Shown: positions 13,574 through 20,866 of the stretch, in pieces
Position numbering within the stretch: the first letter of the stretch is position 1
Layout: each line of letters opens with the position of its first letter
From: a virus
Virus record (IMG/VR): IMGVR_UViG_3300042691_003290
Location: 1 to 33,168 of that record
Length of the DNA: 33,168 bases
Reading direction: 5' to 3' (one strand)
Notes under the pieces: generated by a model
Database searches by the model: none
Told to the model about the DNA's origin: nothing
Seen by the model: the letters and a program-made list of their open reading frames with translations, nothing else
Program-made: the position numbers and the translations under genes

Positions 13574-15751
13574 ATGACCGAAGCAGTATCAGAATTGAAA
13601 AACAAAAGCATCACCGAGCATGAAATGAAGCTCGCATTCGCTGTGGGTGGGCGTACTGACACCGTCCTGACAGTGAAGGATTACACATTCCAGAAGCTCG
13701 CCGCTCGCCTGCGTCAGCCGAAGCAGGGCGGCAAGGACGGCTCCTATTACATCCGTGGCGGCGATCTCGTCGCTCCGAAGCGCGCGGACGAGAACCTCCG
13801 CAGCGCCGAACTCGTCATTCTTGATGGCGATAGCCGCATCGACCCCGAGACCGGCGAGATCATCTCTGGCGCACCTCCCATGCCGGAAGTGTGCGCTGCG
13901 CTCCGTGAGATGGGCATCGCCTTCATCGCGCACACGTCGCACAGCTACAAGCCGGTGAACGGAGGGGGTTCCCCGCACTGGAAATATCGCATCGTCATCC
14001 CGGCTCGCCTGCGGTCGCAGACGGAGCTCGATGCCTGCGTGCAATGGGTTCTTGATCGGCTGCACGCTAAGGGTGTCTGGCTGGCTGACGTGACCGAGAA
14101 CCGCAAGTGGTCGCAGCCGTGGTATCTCCCGCGCGTCGAGAACGCCGACGCCTTCCTCTCGGACGTGAACGAGGATGGTGGCCTGTTCCCCGTGAACGAG
14201 GCGCTGGCATGGCTCAAGGAGCGCAACAGGCGCGAGCAGATCGAAGCAAAGATCGTCGCCGCACCAAGCACGCGGGACATTGGCGGAGGCGAGATCGACG
14301 CCTTCAACAAGGCACACGGCGTCGAATGGGTTCGCAGCAAGCTCGAGAGCCAAGGCTATCGCTTCGCCTACAAGGACGGCGATCGGCTCCGGTTCATCCG
14401 TCCCGGCTCTGAGAGCGGCACAGCAGGCGTCGTCGTCTATCGCGGCTCCCGTGGCGATTGGTGCGTCTATAGCCATCACGGGGCCGCTGATCCGCTCTCA
14501 GGCCGCGTCAGCGATCCGTTCGACCTCGTCGCCATCTTCGACCACAACGGCGATCGGAAGGCCGCAGCACGCGCTGTTCTGCCGAAGCAGCCGAACGTGA
14601 TCGAGCAGATCGGCCTCATGTCGATGCAGCCGCAAGTTCTGGTGCAACCTGTGCAGCATCCTGAACAGGTCGCGCAACAGGTCTCGACGGAGCAGCAGAA
14701 ACGCCGCATCGACCTCGTCCCGTGGCACGACTTGCAGGACGTGAAGGTCAAGTGGCTCGTCAAGGACATGCTGCCGGCGAAATCCTTCAGCGCCATCTAC
14801 GGAAAGTCTGGCGCAGGAAAGTCATTCTTCGCCATGTATTTAGCGGCAATGGTTGCAGCAGGACGTGAAGCGTTCGGCCTCGACACAGAGCAGGGCGATG
14901 TCGTCTATCTGGCGCTCGAAGGCGGTGCCGGTCTCCGTAGACGCCGTGATGCGCTCATGCAGCGTTACAGCCTGCCTGACTATCTCCCAGTTCACTTTGT
15001 CAAGGCGCAGATGAACCTCCGATCGACGCTAGACGATCTTAATGCGCTGATCGAGGCGATCCGCGAGCGCAGCATCAAGCCTGCCGTGATCTTCATCGAC
15101 ACGCTCGCCAGAGCCTATGCAGGCGGCGAGGAGAACTCGTCAGCTGAGATGATGCAGTTCGTCTCCGTCATGGCGGCGCTGCAAGATGCGCTCGATTGTG
15201 CGGTCTGCGTCGTGCATCACTCTGGCAAGGACGAAAGCCGTGGGATGCGTGGCTCGTCGGCATTGCTGGCCGCAGTAGACGCCGAGCTAGAGCTAACGCG
15301 CATCAGCGACGACGACGCCTCTGAGCCGGTCTGTACGGTTAAATCGACGAAGCAGAAGGACGGCATGGACGGTCTCAGCTGGTCGTTCCGGCTCGACCTC
15401 ATGCACGTGTCACAGCTTGATCCTGACGCCACATCGCTCGTCGTGCATCCGCTTCAGGAGGACGTTGCAGCCAAGCGCAAGGCTGATCCGAACCGTCTGC
15501 CAGCAGGCCAGAAGATCGTCTTCGATGCGCTCAAGGAGGCGATCGAAGACAGCGGACAGAGGGTCGGATTGGAGCGCATTCCGTCCGATGCGGTGTGCGT
15601 CAAATTGGGTTTATGGCGTGAATTTTTCTATGCACGGTCCATCTTGGACCCTGAGAGCAAGCGGAAGGCGTTCAACCGTGGTTTCGCTGCTCTTCAGCGC
15701 AGCGGGACATGTGCTGTGTGGGCGGATTGGGCATGGATTTCAAAGGCTTAG
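13574..15751 (+). CDS. Primase-helicase fusion protein (725 aa)
   Basis: The N-terminal ~220 residues look like an archaeo-eukaryotic-type primase module: VILDGDSRID (D-x-D pair), then HTSHSYK and WKYRIVIP, then SQPWYLPR. Residues about 235-330 form a linker domain common in such fusions (GSESGTAGVVVYRG, then YSHHG, then DPFDLVAIFDHNGD). The RecA-like helicase domain has Walker A G410-KSGAGKS417, the Walker B strand VIFID509, and a VVHHSGKDESRGMRGSSAL motif as in RepA/AAA_25-type enzymes. The last ~110 residues look like a winged helix. It should prime and unwind phage DNA at the origin; iteron repeats follow immediately. The ATG comes after a G-rich ribosome binding region. Confidence 0.85.
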   Translation: MTEAVSELKNKSITEHEMKLAFAVGGRTDTVLTVKDYTFQKLAARLRQPKQGGKDGSYYIRGGDLVAPKRADENLRSAELVILDGDSRIDPETGEIISGAPPMPEVCAALREMGIAFIAHTSHSYKPVNGGGSPHWKYRIVIPARLRSQTELDACVQWVLDRLHAKGVWLADVTENRKWSQPWYLPRVENADAFLSDVNEDGGLFPVNEALAWLKERNRREQIEAKIVAAPSTRDIGGGEIDAFNKAHGVEWVRSKLESQGYRFAYKDGDRLRFIRPGSESGTAGVVVYRGSRGDWCVYSHHGAADPLSGRVSDPFDLVAIFDHNGDRKAAARAVLPKQPNVIEQIGLMSMQPQVLVQPVQHPEQVAQQVSTEQQKRRIDLVPWHDLQDVKVKWLVKDMLPAKSFSAIYGKSGAGKSFFAMYLAAMVAAGREAFGLDTEQGDVVYLALEGGAGLRRRRDALMQRYSLPDYLPVHFVKAQMNLRSTLDDLNALIEAIRERSIKPAVIFIDTLARAYAGGEENSSAEMMQFVSVMAALQDALDCAVCVVHHSGKDESRGMRGSSALLAAVDAELELTRISDDDASEPVCTVKSTKQKDGMDGLSWSFRLDLMHVSQLDPDATSLVVHPLQEDVAAKRKADPNRLPAGQKIVFDALKEAIEDSGQRVGLERIPSDAVCVKLGLWREFFYARSILDPESKRKAFNRGFAALQRSGTCAVWADWAWISKA

Positions 15752-15857
15752 AAGAAAACGGGACATGCGGGACATGGCGGGACGGACACGCTATGCGATA
15801 GATGTCCCGAGCGGGACGGACGGGACATCACACTATAGAGATGTCCCGGTGTCCCGC
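15703..15857. repeat. CGGGACAT iteron cluster with long inverted repeat; candidate origin
   Basis: CGGGACAT or a near variant occurs at 15703, 15759, 15768, 15778, 15812 and 15821 on the + strand. It is inverted at 15802-15809, 15841-15848 and 15849-15856. Neighbouring copies are spaced 8-10 bp, near one helical turn. The arms 15811-15829 and 15840-15857 form an almost perfect inverted repeat of about 18 bp around the AT-rich ACACTATAGA. The first copy is within the primase-helicase gene, and the rest fill the 137-nt gap before 15889, which holds no gene. Iterons beside an initiator or helicase gene usually mark a replication origin; an operator role is the alternative. Confidence 0.65.
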
Positions 15858-15888
15858 TAGACAATCGGGCGAAGGAGAGGACAGGAAG

Positions 15889-16113
15889 ATGAAGTTAAAA
15901 GCTGAGTGCCAATCGTGCGAATACTGGAAGCCAGAAATAGACGGGATGGTGGGCGAATGCCGCTATCACGCACCTAGGCCGCTGGCGTGGGTCGTCGCAG
16001 AAGAACAGGAGATCACTAAGCCTGTGCTGATCGCGCTGTGGCCGACAACGCAGGCAAAAGACAGATGCGCCGATTGGGTCGAGATGGACATCGACGAGGA
16101 CGACAATGGGTAA
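15889..16113 (+). CDS. Small Cys4 protein related to the one at 11021 (74 aa)
   Basis: ATG 15889 has GGAGAGGACAGGAAG upstream. It begins MKLKAECQSCEYWK with a CxxC pair, then GECRYHAPRP with the third cysteine followed by Arg and Pro, and DRCADW with the fourth. Between these, WPTT lies just before the last cysteine, a common feature of this small phage family. The predicted fold is a small zinc-bound module. The C-terminus is very acidic (MDIDEDDNG). The gene overlaps the next by 8 nt. The role is unknown; its place next to the iterons suggests a replication-linked one, which I cannot confirm. Confidence 0.6.
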   Translation: MKLKAECQSCEYWKPEIDGMVGECRYHAPRPLAWVVAEEQEITKPVLIALWPTTQAKDRCADWVEMDIDEDDNG

Positions 16114-16651
16114 GGTGATGGAGCGGGCGTTCATGCCGCTTCCGATCGACCGTAAGCCGATCCAAGATGCGCTCGAGCCGCTGGATCGGGTTGCCGTCGA
16201 GATGGAAGGCAAGTGGGGCGTCGGAAGGCTTCAGCGGCTCGTCACGCCAGAGATGGCGGCGAAGTTCTCGTCGGCCAGAGAGAAGCTCGACGACGCGATC
16301 AGGGCGAACGATCTCGAGGCTGTCGTCAGCAAGGCGGCAGTCCTGATCCGTGGCTGGCAGGCGCTCGACAAGGCTGCGACCGAAGCCGGTCACAAACACT
16401 ATCCCGATGCGGTCTGGTCTGCTCGACATCGCGGCACGGTCTACACGATCTGCCTCGATCGAGCAGACGTGAACAAGATCGCCAAGGAAGCCGTCGATCC
16501 GGCGCATGTCGTGACGATTGCCGAGCTGCTGACGGTATGGGAAACCTTCCAAGGCAATCGCGTCATCTCGGAGACGAAGTCACTGTTTCCCGGCGCGACC
16601 GTCGAGAAGGTCGGCATCAAGGACTTGGATGATGACATTCCGTGGAATTGA
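16106..16651 (+). CDS. Conserved-type phage protein with SSB-like tail (181 aa)
   Basis: ATG 16106 overlaps the preceding gene; an in-frame ATG at 16118 is an alternative. The protein is mostly helical: REKLDDAIRANDLEAVVSKAAVLIRGWQALDKAA in pieces, then a beta region around AVWSARHRGTVYTICLD (about 102-118), then further helices. The C-terminus is LDDDIPWN, very similar to the DDDIPF tip of bacterial SSB that binds replication and repair proteins. If functional, the tail could dock to the same partners or mimic SSB. It lies between the iterons and the terminase genes. No enzymatic motif is visible. Confidence 0.6.
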   Translation: MGKVMERAFMPLPIDRKPIQDALEPLDRVAVEMEGKWGVGRLQRLVTPEMAAKFSSAREKLDDAIRANDLEAVVSKAAVLIRGWQALDKAATEAGHKHYPDAVWSARHRGTVYTICLDRADVNKIAKEAVDPAHVVTIAELLTVWETFQGNRVISETKSLFPGATVEKVGIKDLDDDIPWN

Positions 16652-16835
16652 CGAAGACGAGGCAGAGAAGGCCGTAGACAGGCTTCTCGCTGCCGTGACC
16701 GATGACTACCTAACAGAACCAGAGCAGCCGTCAGTGCGGCGCGTAATCGTTCGGAGCGGCGGTCGCATACGAGCGGTCAAGGTGACAGGGAACATCATCT
16801 GGTTCCCGATCGGATCAAGGAGGAAGGCGAAGTGA
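16629..16835 (+). CDS. Small basic protein (68 aa), unknown
   Basis: The gene overlaps the previous one by 23 nt and ends in a GTGA overlap with the small terminase gene. ATG 16629 or 16632 are both possible. The N-terminal half is acidic and helical (GIDEDEAEKAVDRLLAAV). The second half is basic and beta-like (VRRVIVRSGGRIRAVKV, ending GSRRKAK), so it may bind nucleic acid. No family is recognised. The tight coupling to terS suggests expression with packaging genes. Confidence 0.55.
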   Translation: MMTFRGIDEDEAEKAVDRLLAAVTDDYLTEPEQPSVRRVIVRSGGRIRAVKVTGNIIWFPIGSRRKAK

Positions 16836-17536
16836 GCGAGGCGGAGGCCAAAAAGAAACCGGGGCCGAAGTCGATTAAGTCGCCGGAACTCATGGATGAA
16901 ATCTGTCGGCGCATCGCAGAAGGTCGAGCGGTTAAGAACGTCTGCCAAGACGAAGACATGCCGACTTTCAGCTTCGTATGGAAGTGGATCAGCGAAGACG
17001 CGGTATTCGAACACCGCTACGCGCGCGCAATCCAGCAGCGAGCCTTGAACCACGCAGACGAAATTACCTTTATGGTTCAAGAGGTTAGGGAAGGAAAGCT
17101 GCCTCCAGATGCGGCGCGCGTGGCGATCGACGCAATGAAGTGGACGGCTTCTCGTTTGTTGCCAAAGGTTTACGGCGACAAGCAGATCGTCGAGGCGAAC
17201 GTCACGCACACGCATCAGCTGCATCTCGATGCGCTGCGCGCGCTATCTGCACGTCGATCGGGTAACGATCTCGGGTACATCGAGGCACAAGCCATTGATA
17301 TTACTAGCGATCCAACCTTTTCGGGTGAAAGGCTGGATGCCGATCTGCCGGCGATCGTCGATGGTTCGGATGTGAACCGTATAGATGTGAACGATCTGGA
17401 CCCCCCCGGCTCCCCCGATGGGGCGGGGGCGGCTTCGGCGTCACCTACCGCTCTCCATACGGACGAAAACCGATCGGACCCCCCACCCCCACCCCGTGCG
17501 AAGCGCAAACCCCGCACACCGAAAAATAAAAAATGA
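16832..17536 (+). CDS. terS: Terminase small subunit, Sf6-like (234 aa)
   Basis: A GTG start overlaps the previous stop. After a Lys/Pro-rich N-terminus (KKKPGPKSIKSPELMDEICR), an HTH follows at about residues 20-60 (IAEGRAVKNVCQDEDMPTFS, then VWKWISED). Next comes an oligomerisation part with RYARAIQQRALNHADE and MKWTASRLLPKVYGDK, the standard Sf6-type small terminase signature. It binds phage DNA at the packaging start and feeds it to the large subunit. The C-terminal ~70 residues are Pro/Asp/Ser-rich, low complexity, and coded by C-rich runs including seven C at 17401, a place where sequencing or slippage errors could arise. Confidence 0.85.
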   Translation: MSEAEAKKKPGPKSIKSPELMDEICRRIAEGRAVKNVCQDEDMPTFSFVWKWISEDAVFEHRYARAIQQRALNHADEITFMVQEVREGKLPPDAARVAIDAMKWTASRLLPKVYGDKQIVEANVTHTHQLHLDALRALSARRSGNDLGYIEAQAIDITSDPTFSGERLDADLPAIVDGSDVNRIDVNDLDPPGSPDGAGAASASPTALHTDENRSDPPPPPRAKRKPRTPKNKK

Positions 17537-17856
17537 CGATCAGCTGGTTCCGATACGTCAGGCACGCTGACGTTCCTAAATACGCAGCGGATGGATGGAC
17601 TTACGCGGCAGACCTCGGCCCGACGCATGGACTTTGGAGTGTGCTGATGCAATGGTCCCGCTCGGGAAGCCCGCCGGGGTGTGAGACGGACGAACCGGAT
17701 GCCGCAGCCGCCTATATCGAGAGCGAAGGCCGAAGAGACGATCAACGGTCTCGTGAAGGCATTGCAGGCGGGGCATCCGAGGTCGCAGGCGATCATGCTT
17801 GTGGCTCGGAAGCTGAAGGTGAACGCGGCGACGATCTACACGCGGCTGCGTGCTGA
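17533..17856 (+). CDS. Small phage protein with a doubtful C-terminal extension
   Basis: The ATGA start overlaps terS. The first ~45 residues (ISWFRYVRHADVPKYAADGW, then GPTHGLWSVLMQW) match small phage proteins of the form WFR..R.EDV..Y...GW....L..TH...SVLM. Those I know end soon after SVLM. Here the frame continues to 17856 through the first 158 nt of the metallophosphoesterase gene, where its composition (GRRDDQRSREGIAGG) looks like an out-of-frame shadow. Either the stop was lost, or a frameshift near 17680 (GGTGTGAG) hides a TGA. I trust the N-terminal half only. Confidence 0.6.
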   Translation: MTISWFRYVRHADVPKYAADGWTYAADLGPTHGLWSVLMQWSRSGSPPGCETDEPDAAAAYIESEGRRDDQRSREGIAGGASEVAGDHACGSEAEGERGDDLHAAAC

Positions 17857-18754
17857 CGGCCCGATCGCTCGGACGTTTCCAGAGCTTTACCAGAAGTTTT
17901 TAGACGCGGATAAGCCTGAAGAGGCCCGCGACGTTGAGTTTCCGCCCGCACAGCGTTTGCGTGTATCTGTGCGGGCGGGAAGCCATCCCGAAGGGGAGAC
18001 GATCCGCGTCTGCGCCATTGGCGACGTTCATGACAGCGCGACGATGCCGAAGGATCGGTTCAAGTGGTTCGGGCGGCACATTGCGAAGACGCGGCCCGAT
18101 AAGGTCGTGCAGATCGGTGATCTCGGTGACTTTCACAGCTGCTCAAGCCATGAGCCGATCGGGAGCCTGACGGCTGCTCTGAAGCCGTCCTTCAAGCGCG
18201 ATCTTGAAAGTTTGGAAGAGGCGCTCGGACTTATCCACAACGAAATTGCAGGGTCTGGCATCCAGCTGCATGTCGTCGAGGGGAACCATGAGGACCGGGT
18301 CTATCGGTTCCAGAACTTGCATCCCGAAGCTGACGGCATGTTCGTGAGCGCGTTGCAGGATGTGTTCGCTCGGTACGATTGGCGATCGAAGCCGTATGGT
18401 GAGTTCCTGTTTATTGGAGGCGTCGGGTTCGTCCATGCGCCGAAGACGATCATGGGGCGCGCGTATGGGGGCAAGAACTCGGAGCAGCAGATCGGGAATG
18501 ATGCGCTGTTCTCGATTGTGTTCGGCCATACGCACAGGGCTGTGTTCAAGCAGATACCGAAGATCGGCCCGCAGCAGCACATCGAGGTGCTGAACTTAGG
18601 GTCAGCGATGCCGACAGGTTATGTGGCTCCGTATGCCGGGACCGCGACGACCGGGTGGAGCTATGGCGTGTTCGATCTCGAGTTACGCGCCGGTCACATC
18701 GTCGGACATAACTTCATCAGTATGGATAGTCTGCGGTCGATGTACGGAGATTGA
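17699..18754 (+). CDS. HTH domain fused to calcineurin-like metallophosphoesterase (351 aa)
   Basis: I choose ATG 17699 because the helix-turn-helix begins directly after it; the frame is open to 17681. Residues about 5-55 look like an HTH (AIMLVARKLKVNAATIYTRL). The phosphoesterase domain shows all metal ligands: GDVHD (108-112), GDLGDFH (140-146), GNHEDR (195-200) and GHTH (276-279). Such enzymes cleave phosphodiesters, from nucleotides to DNA ends. Its place between small and large terminase genes suggests a packaging or DNA-end processing role, but this is inference. Length is usual for the domain plus the HTH. Confidence 0.85.
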   Translation: MPQPPISRAKAEETINGLVKALQAGHPRSQAIMLVARKLKVNAATIYTRLRADGPIARTFPELYQKFLDADKPEEARDVEFPPAQRLRVSVRAGSHPEGETIRVCAIGDVHDSATMPKDRFKWFGRHIAKTRPDKVVQIGDLGDFHSCSSHEPIGSLTAALKPSFKRDLESLEEALGLIHNEIAGSGIQLHVVEGNHEDRVYRFQNLHPEADGMFVSALQDVFARYDWRSKPYGEFLFIGGVGFVHAPKTIMGRAYGGKNSEQQIGNDALFSIVFGHTHRAVFKQIPKIGPQQHIEVLNLGSAMPTGYVAPYAGTATTGWSYGVFDLELRAGHIVGHNFISMDSLRSMYGD

Positions 18755-18756
18755 CG

Positions 18757-18966
18757 ATGGACGAGGACGATGAAGTGGTCGTAGTGGGACAAGAGAGCGA
18801 ACTGGCGCAGCTGGCCGGTGCGCTGTGTGATCTGGCGCAGCAAGTCGATGTGACGCGGGACGACGACGCTCGACTTTACTTGTTGCAGGCGATGGCGGGC
18901 ATTACCTACATGCTCAACCCGCCGAAGGGGGAGGTTCATGTCATCGACGGCAGCAGAAAAAAGTAA
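18757..18966 (+). CDS. Small acidic protein (69 aa), unknown
   Basis: ATG 18757 comes three bases after the preceding stop, with CGGAG upstream. The first residues are acidic (MDEDDEVVVVGQ), followed by an amphipathic helix (LAQLAGALCDLAQQVDV) and a second one (ARLYLLQAMAGITYML). The last 29 nt overlap terL, whose ribosome binding site (GGGGGAGG) lies inside this gene. No motif is recognised. Its position suggests a packaging accessory protein, but there is no direct evidence. Confidence 0.55.
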   Translation: MDEDDEVVVVGQESELAQLAGALCDLAQQVDVTRDDDARLYLLQAMAGITYMLNPPKGEVHVIDGSRKK

Positions 18967-20344
18967 CGACTTCGTAGCGTTCATCGAGCGTTACGAGCGC
19001 GACCCTGTCGGGTTCGTCGAGAACGTCTTAGAGGCGAAGCCGCTGCCGTGGCAGAAGGACTTTCTCAATGCGCTGGCGCGTGGCGAACGACGCATCAGCG
19101 TGCGCGCCGGTCATGGTGTTGGGAAGTCTACGGCGTGTTCGTGGGCTTTGATTTGGCACATGACGACGCGCTACCCGCAGAAGTCTGTTGTGACTGCGCC
19201 GACGAGCGCGCAGCTGTTCGATGCTCTCTATTCGGAATTGAAGGCATGGATCAACAAGCTGCCGGCAGTGTTGCGCGAGAGCTTCGAGGTCTTCTCCGAT
19301 CGAGTTGTGCTGAAGGGTGCGCCTGAGAGTTCGTTTATCTCGGCTAGGACTTCTTCGACGGAGCGTCCCGAGGCGTTGGCGGGTGTGCATTCCGAACACG
19401 TCTTGCTGGTGGTGGACGAAGCCAGCGCCGTTCCTGAACAGGTTTTCGAGGCGGCTGCTGGTTCGATGTCTGGTCACTCGGCATCGACGATCTTGATCTC
19501 TAACCCGACGCGAAACTCTGGTCTTTTCTACAAGACGCATCACGATCTTGCATCTGATTGGTTTCGGATGCACGTCTCCTGTTTGAATATCCCGCTCGTT
19601 TCGTCGGACTTCGTGTCGCAGATCAAGGCGACCTATGGCGAGGAGAGCAATGCGTTCCGCATCCGTGTTCTCGGTGAGTTCGCGCTGGCGGATGACGACA
19701 CACTCATTCCGGCGGAGTTGGTCGATGGCGCGATCAGGCGTGACATTACTGCTGGCGGCGATGATCCTCTTGTTTATGGTCTCGACGTGGCGCGTTTTGG
19801 TAGCGATCGCACAGCATTGGTGAAGCGGAAGGGGAATGTCGTTCTCGAGGTGAAGTCGTGGGGCGGTCTCGACACGATGCAAGTCGTCGGCGCAATCGTG
19901 AACGAGGCGAAGCTCGACAAGCCTGACGAGATATGTGTGGACACGATCGGTCTCGGGTCTGGTGTGGCCGATCGGTTGCGCGAGATGGGCCATAACGTGC
20001 GAGACGTGAACGTGGCCGAGAGTTCCGCCATGAACCCGAACGCGAACAAGCTGCGCGACGAGTTATGGTTGGCGGTGAAGGATTGGCTGGCAACGAAGTC
20101 TGTTCGATTGCCGGCAGACGACCAGCTGCGGCATGAGCTTGTCGCGCCGCGTTATTCGTTCACCTCGAGCGGTAAGGTTGTGGTTGAGAGCAAGGACAGC
20201 ATGAGGAAGCGTCGGATGCGATCGCCTGACTTGGCAGATGCGTTGTGCCTGACGTTTGCATCGCAGGCTGCGATGGTTGGTGGTCGCGCGCCTCGATGGG
20301 TTCCCGGTCAGGCTCTCAAGCGTCATATTCGAGGCGTGATCTGA
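18938..20344 (+). CDS. terL: Terminase large subunit (468 aa)
   Basis: The ATP-driven packaging motor and nuclease. The ATPase domain shows Walker A G58-HGVGKST65, Walker B LLVVD160-E161 and the coupling motif ISNPTRNSG. The C-terminal RNase H-like nuclease starts at about residue 275 with YGLD283VARFGSDRT, followed by DTIGLGSGVADRL and a later acidic residue in SPDLADAL. Length and motif order fit the Sf6/P22-type TerL. It docks on the portal (22750-24951), pulls DNA into the procapsid and cuts the concatemer. The preceding GGGGGAGG is a very strong ribosome binding site. Confidence 0.95.
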   Translation: MSSTAAEKSNDFVAFIERYERDPVGFVENVLEAKPLPWQKDFLNALARGERRISVRAGHGVGKSTACSWALIWHMTTRYPQKSVVTAPTSAQLFDALYSELKAWINKLPAVLRESFEVFSDRVVLKGAPESSFISARTSSTERPEALAGVHSEHVLLVVDEASAVPEQVFEAAAGSMSGHSASTILISNPTRNSGLFYKTHHDLASDWFRMHVSCLNIPLVSSDFVSQIKATYGEESNAFRIRVLGEFALADDDTLIPAELVDGAIRRDITAGGDDPLVYGLDVARFGSDRTALVKRKGNVVLEVKSWGGLDTMQVVGAIVNEAKLDKPDEICVDTIGLGSGVADRLREMGHNVRDVNVAESSAMNPNANKLRDELWLAVKDWLATKSVRLPADDQLRHELVAPRYSFTSSGKVVVESKDSMRKRRMRSPDLADALCLTFASQAAMVGGRAPRWVPGQALKRHIRGVI

Positions 20345-20347
20345 TGT

Positions 20348-20376
20348 TTGCGTTACACGCGCAATCAACGTATTTT
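20348..20376 (+). promoter_or_regulatory. Head-operon promoter overlapped by operator-like site
   Basis: TTGCGT (20348-20353), a 17-bp spacer and TATTTT (20371-20376) make a good promoter directly after terL. The 17-bp site TTGCGTTACACGCGCAA (20348-20364) is a perfect TTGCG-N7-CGCAA palindrome at its ends. A degenerate half-site CGCAA at 20380-20384 is spaced 20 bp from it. It would drive the genes from 20399. Confidence 0.6.
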
Positions 20377-20398
20377 CGGCGCAAACAGGAGACCCCGC

Positions 20399-20710
20399 AT
20401 GGCTAAGTCGCCTGCATGGACGCGCAAGGCTGGAAAGAATGCGAAGGGTGGCCTGAACGAAGCAGGCCGCAAGTCGTATGAAGCGGCCAATCCCGGTTCC
20501 GATCTAAAAGCGCCTGTGAAGTCTGGCGACAACCCGCGCAGGGCTTCGTTCCTCGCCCGCATGGGCGGAATGCCGGGACCAGAGCGCGACGAGAAGGGCA
20601 AGCCGACGCGCTTGCTGCTCTCGCTTCAGGCTTGGGGCGCATCGAGCAAGGCTGATGCGAAGAAAAAAGCTGCGGCGATTAGCAAGCGCAACGAGGGCAA
20701 GAAGAAATGA
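20399..20710 (+). CDS. DUF6321-like basic phage protein (103 aa)
   Basis: ATG 20399 has CAGGAG upstream; the frame is open earlier only through the promoter. The sequence (SPAWTRKAGKNAKGGLNEAG, then GDNPRRASFLARMGGMPGP, then TRLLLSLQAWGASSKADAKK) matches a small, highly conserved phage family that I know as DUF6321, usually located near terminase and portal genes. It is basic (Lys-rich end, ISKRNEGKKK), so a DNA-associated or head-internal role is likely, but none is established. It is the first gene behind the head-operon promoter. Confidence 0.75.
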   Translation: MAKSPAWTRKAGKNAKGGLNEAGRKSYEAANPGSDLKAPVKSGDNPRRASFLARMGGMPGPERDEKGKPTRLLLSLQAWGASSKADAKKKAAAISKRNEGKKK

Positions 20711-20865
20711 AAAAGGTGTGGAACACGAAAGACCCGACGAAGGGTGACAAGAAGCTGACGCCGAAGCAGAAGGCGTCTGCTAAGGCTGCGGCTGCGAAGG
20801 CTGGTCGTCCTTATCCGAACCTTGTGGACAACATGCGCGCTGCGGCGAAGAAAAAGGGCAAGTGA
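20707..20865 (+). CDS. Very basic small phage protein (52 aa)
   Basis: The ATGA overlap with the preceding gene sets the start. The protein contains LTPKQKASAKAAAAKAGRPY, then PNLVDNMRAAAKKKGK; about a third of its residues are Lys or Arg. Similar short proteins with a K/A-rich helix followed by GRPYPNLVDNM occur next to the DUF6321-type protein in other phages. Likely a DNA-binding or structural accessory protein; the function is unproven. It is followed one base later by the next start. Confidence 0.65.
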   Translation: MKKVWNTKDPTKGDKKLTPKQKASAKAAAAKAGRPYPNLVDNMRAAAKKKGK

Positions 20866-20866
20866 C

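Noticed and set aside
13589-14479. Minus-strand frame of 296 codons opposite the primase-helicase
   Set aside because: No family motif or start signal; the + strand gene explains the DNA.
18231-18239. Perfect DnaA box as an origin
   Set aside because: A single match inside a gene, with no cluster and no AT-rich unwinding region; chance in this length is reasonable.
19028-19993. Minus-strand frame of 321 codons opposite the large terminase
   Set aside because: Composition is Arg/His-rich and shadow-like, and TerL motifs fill the + strand.
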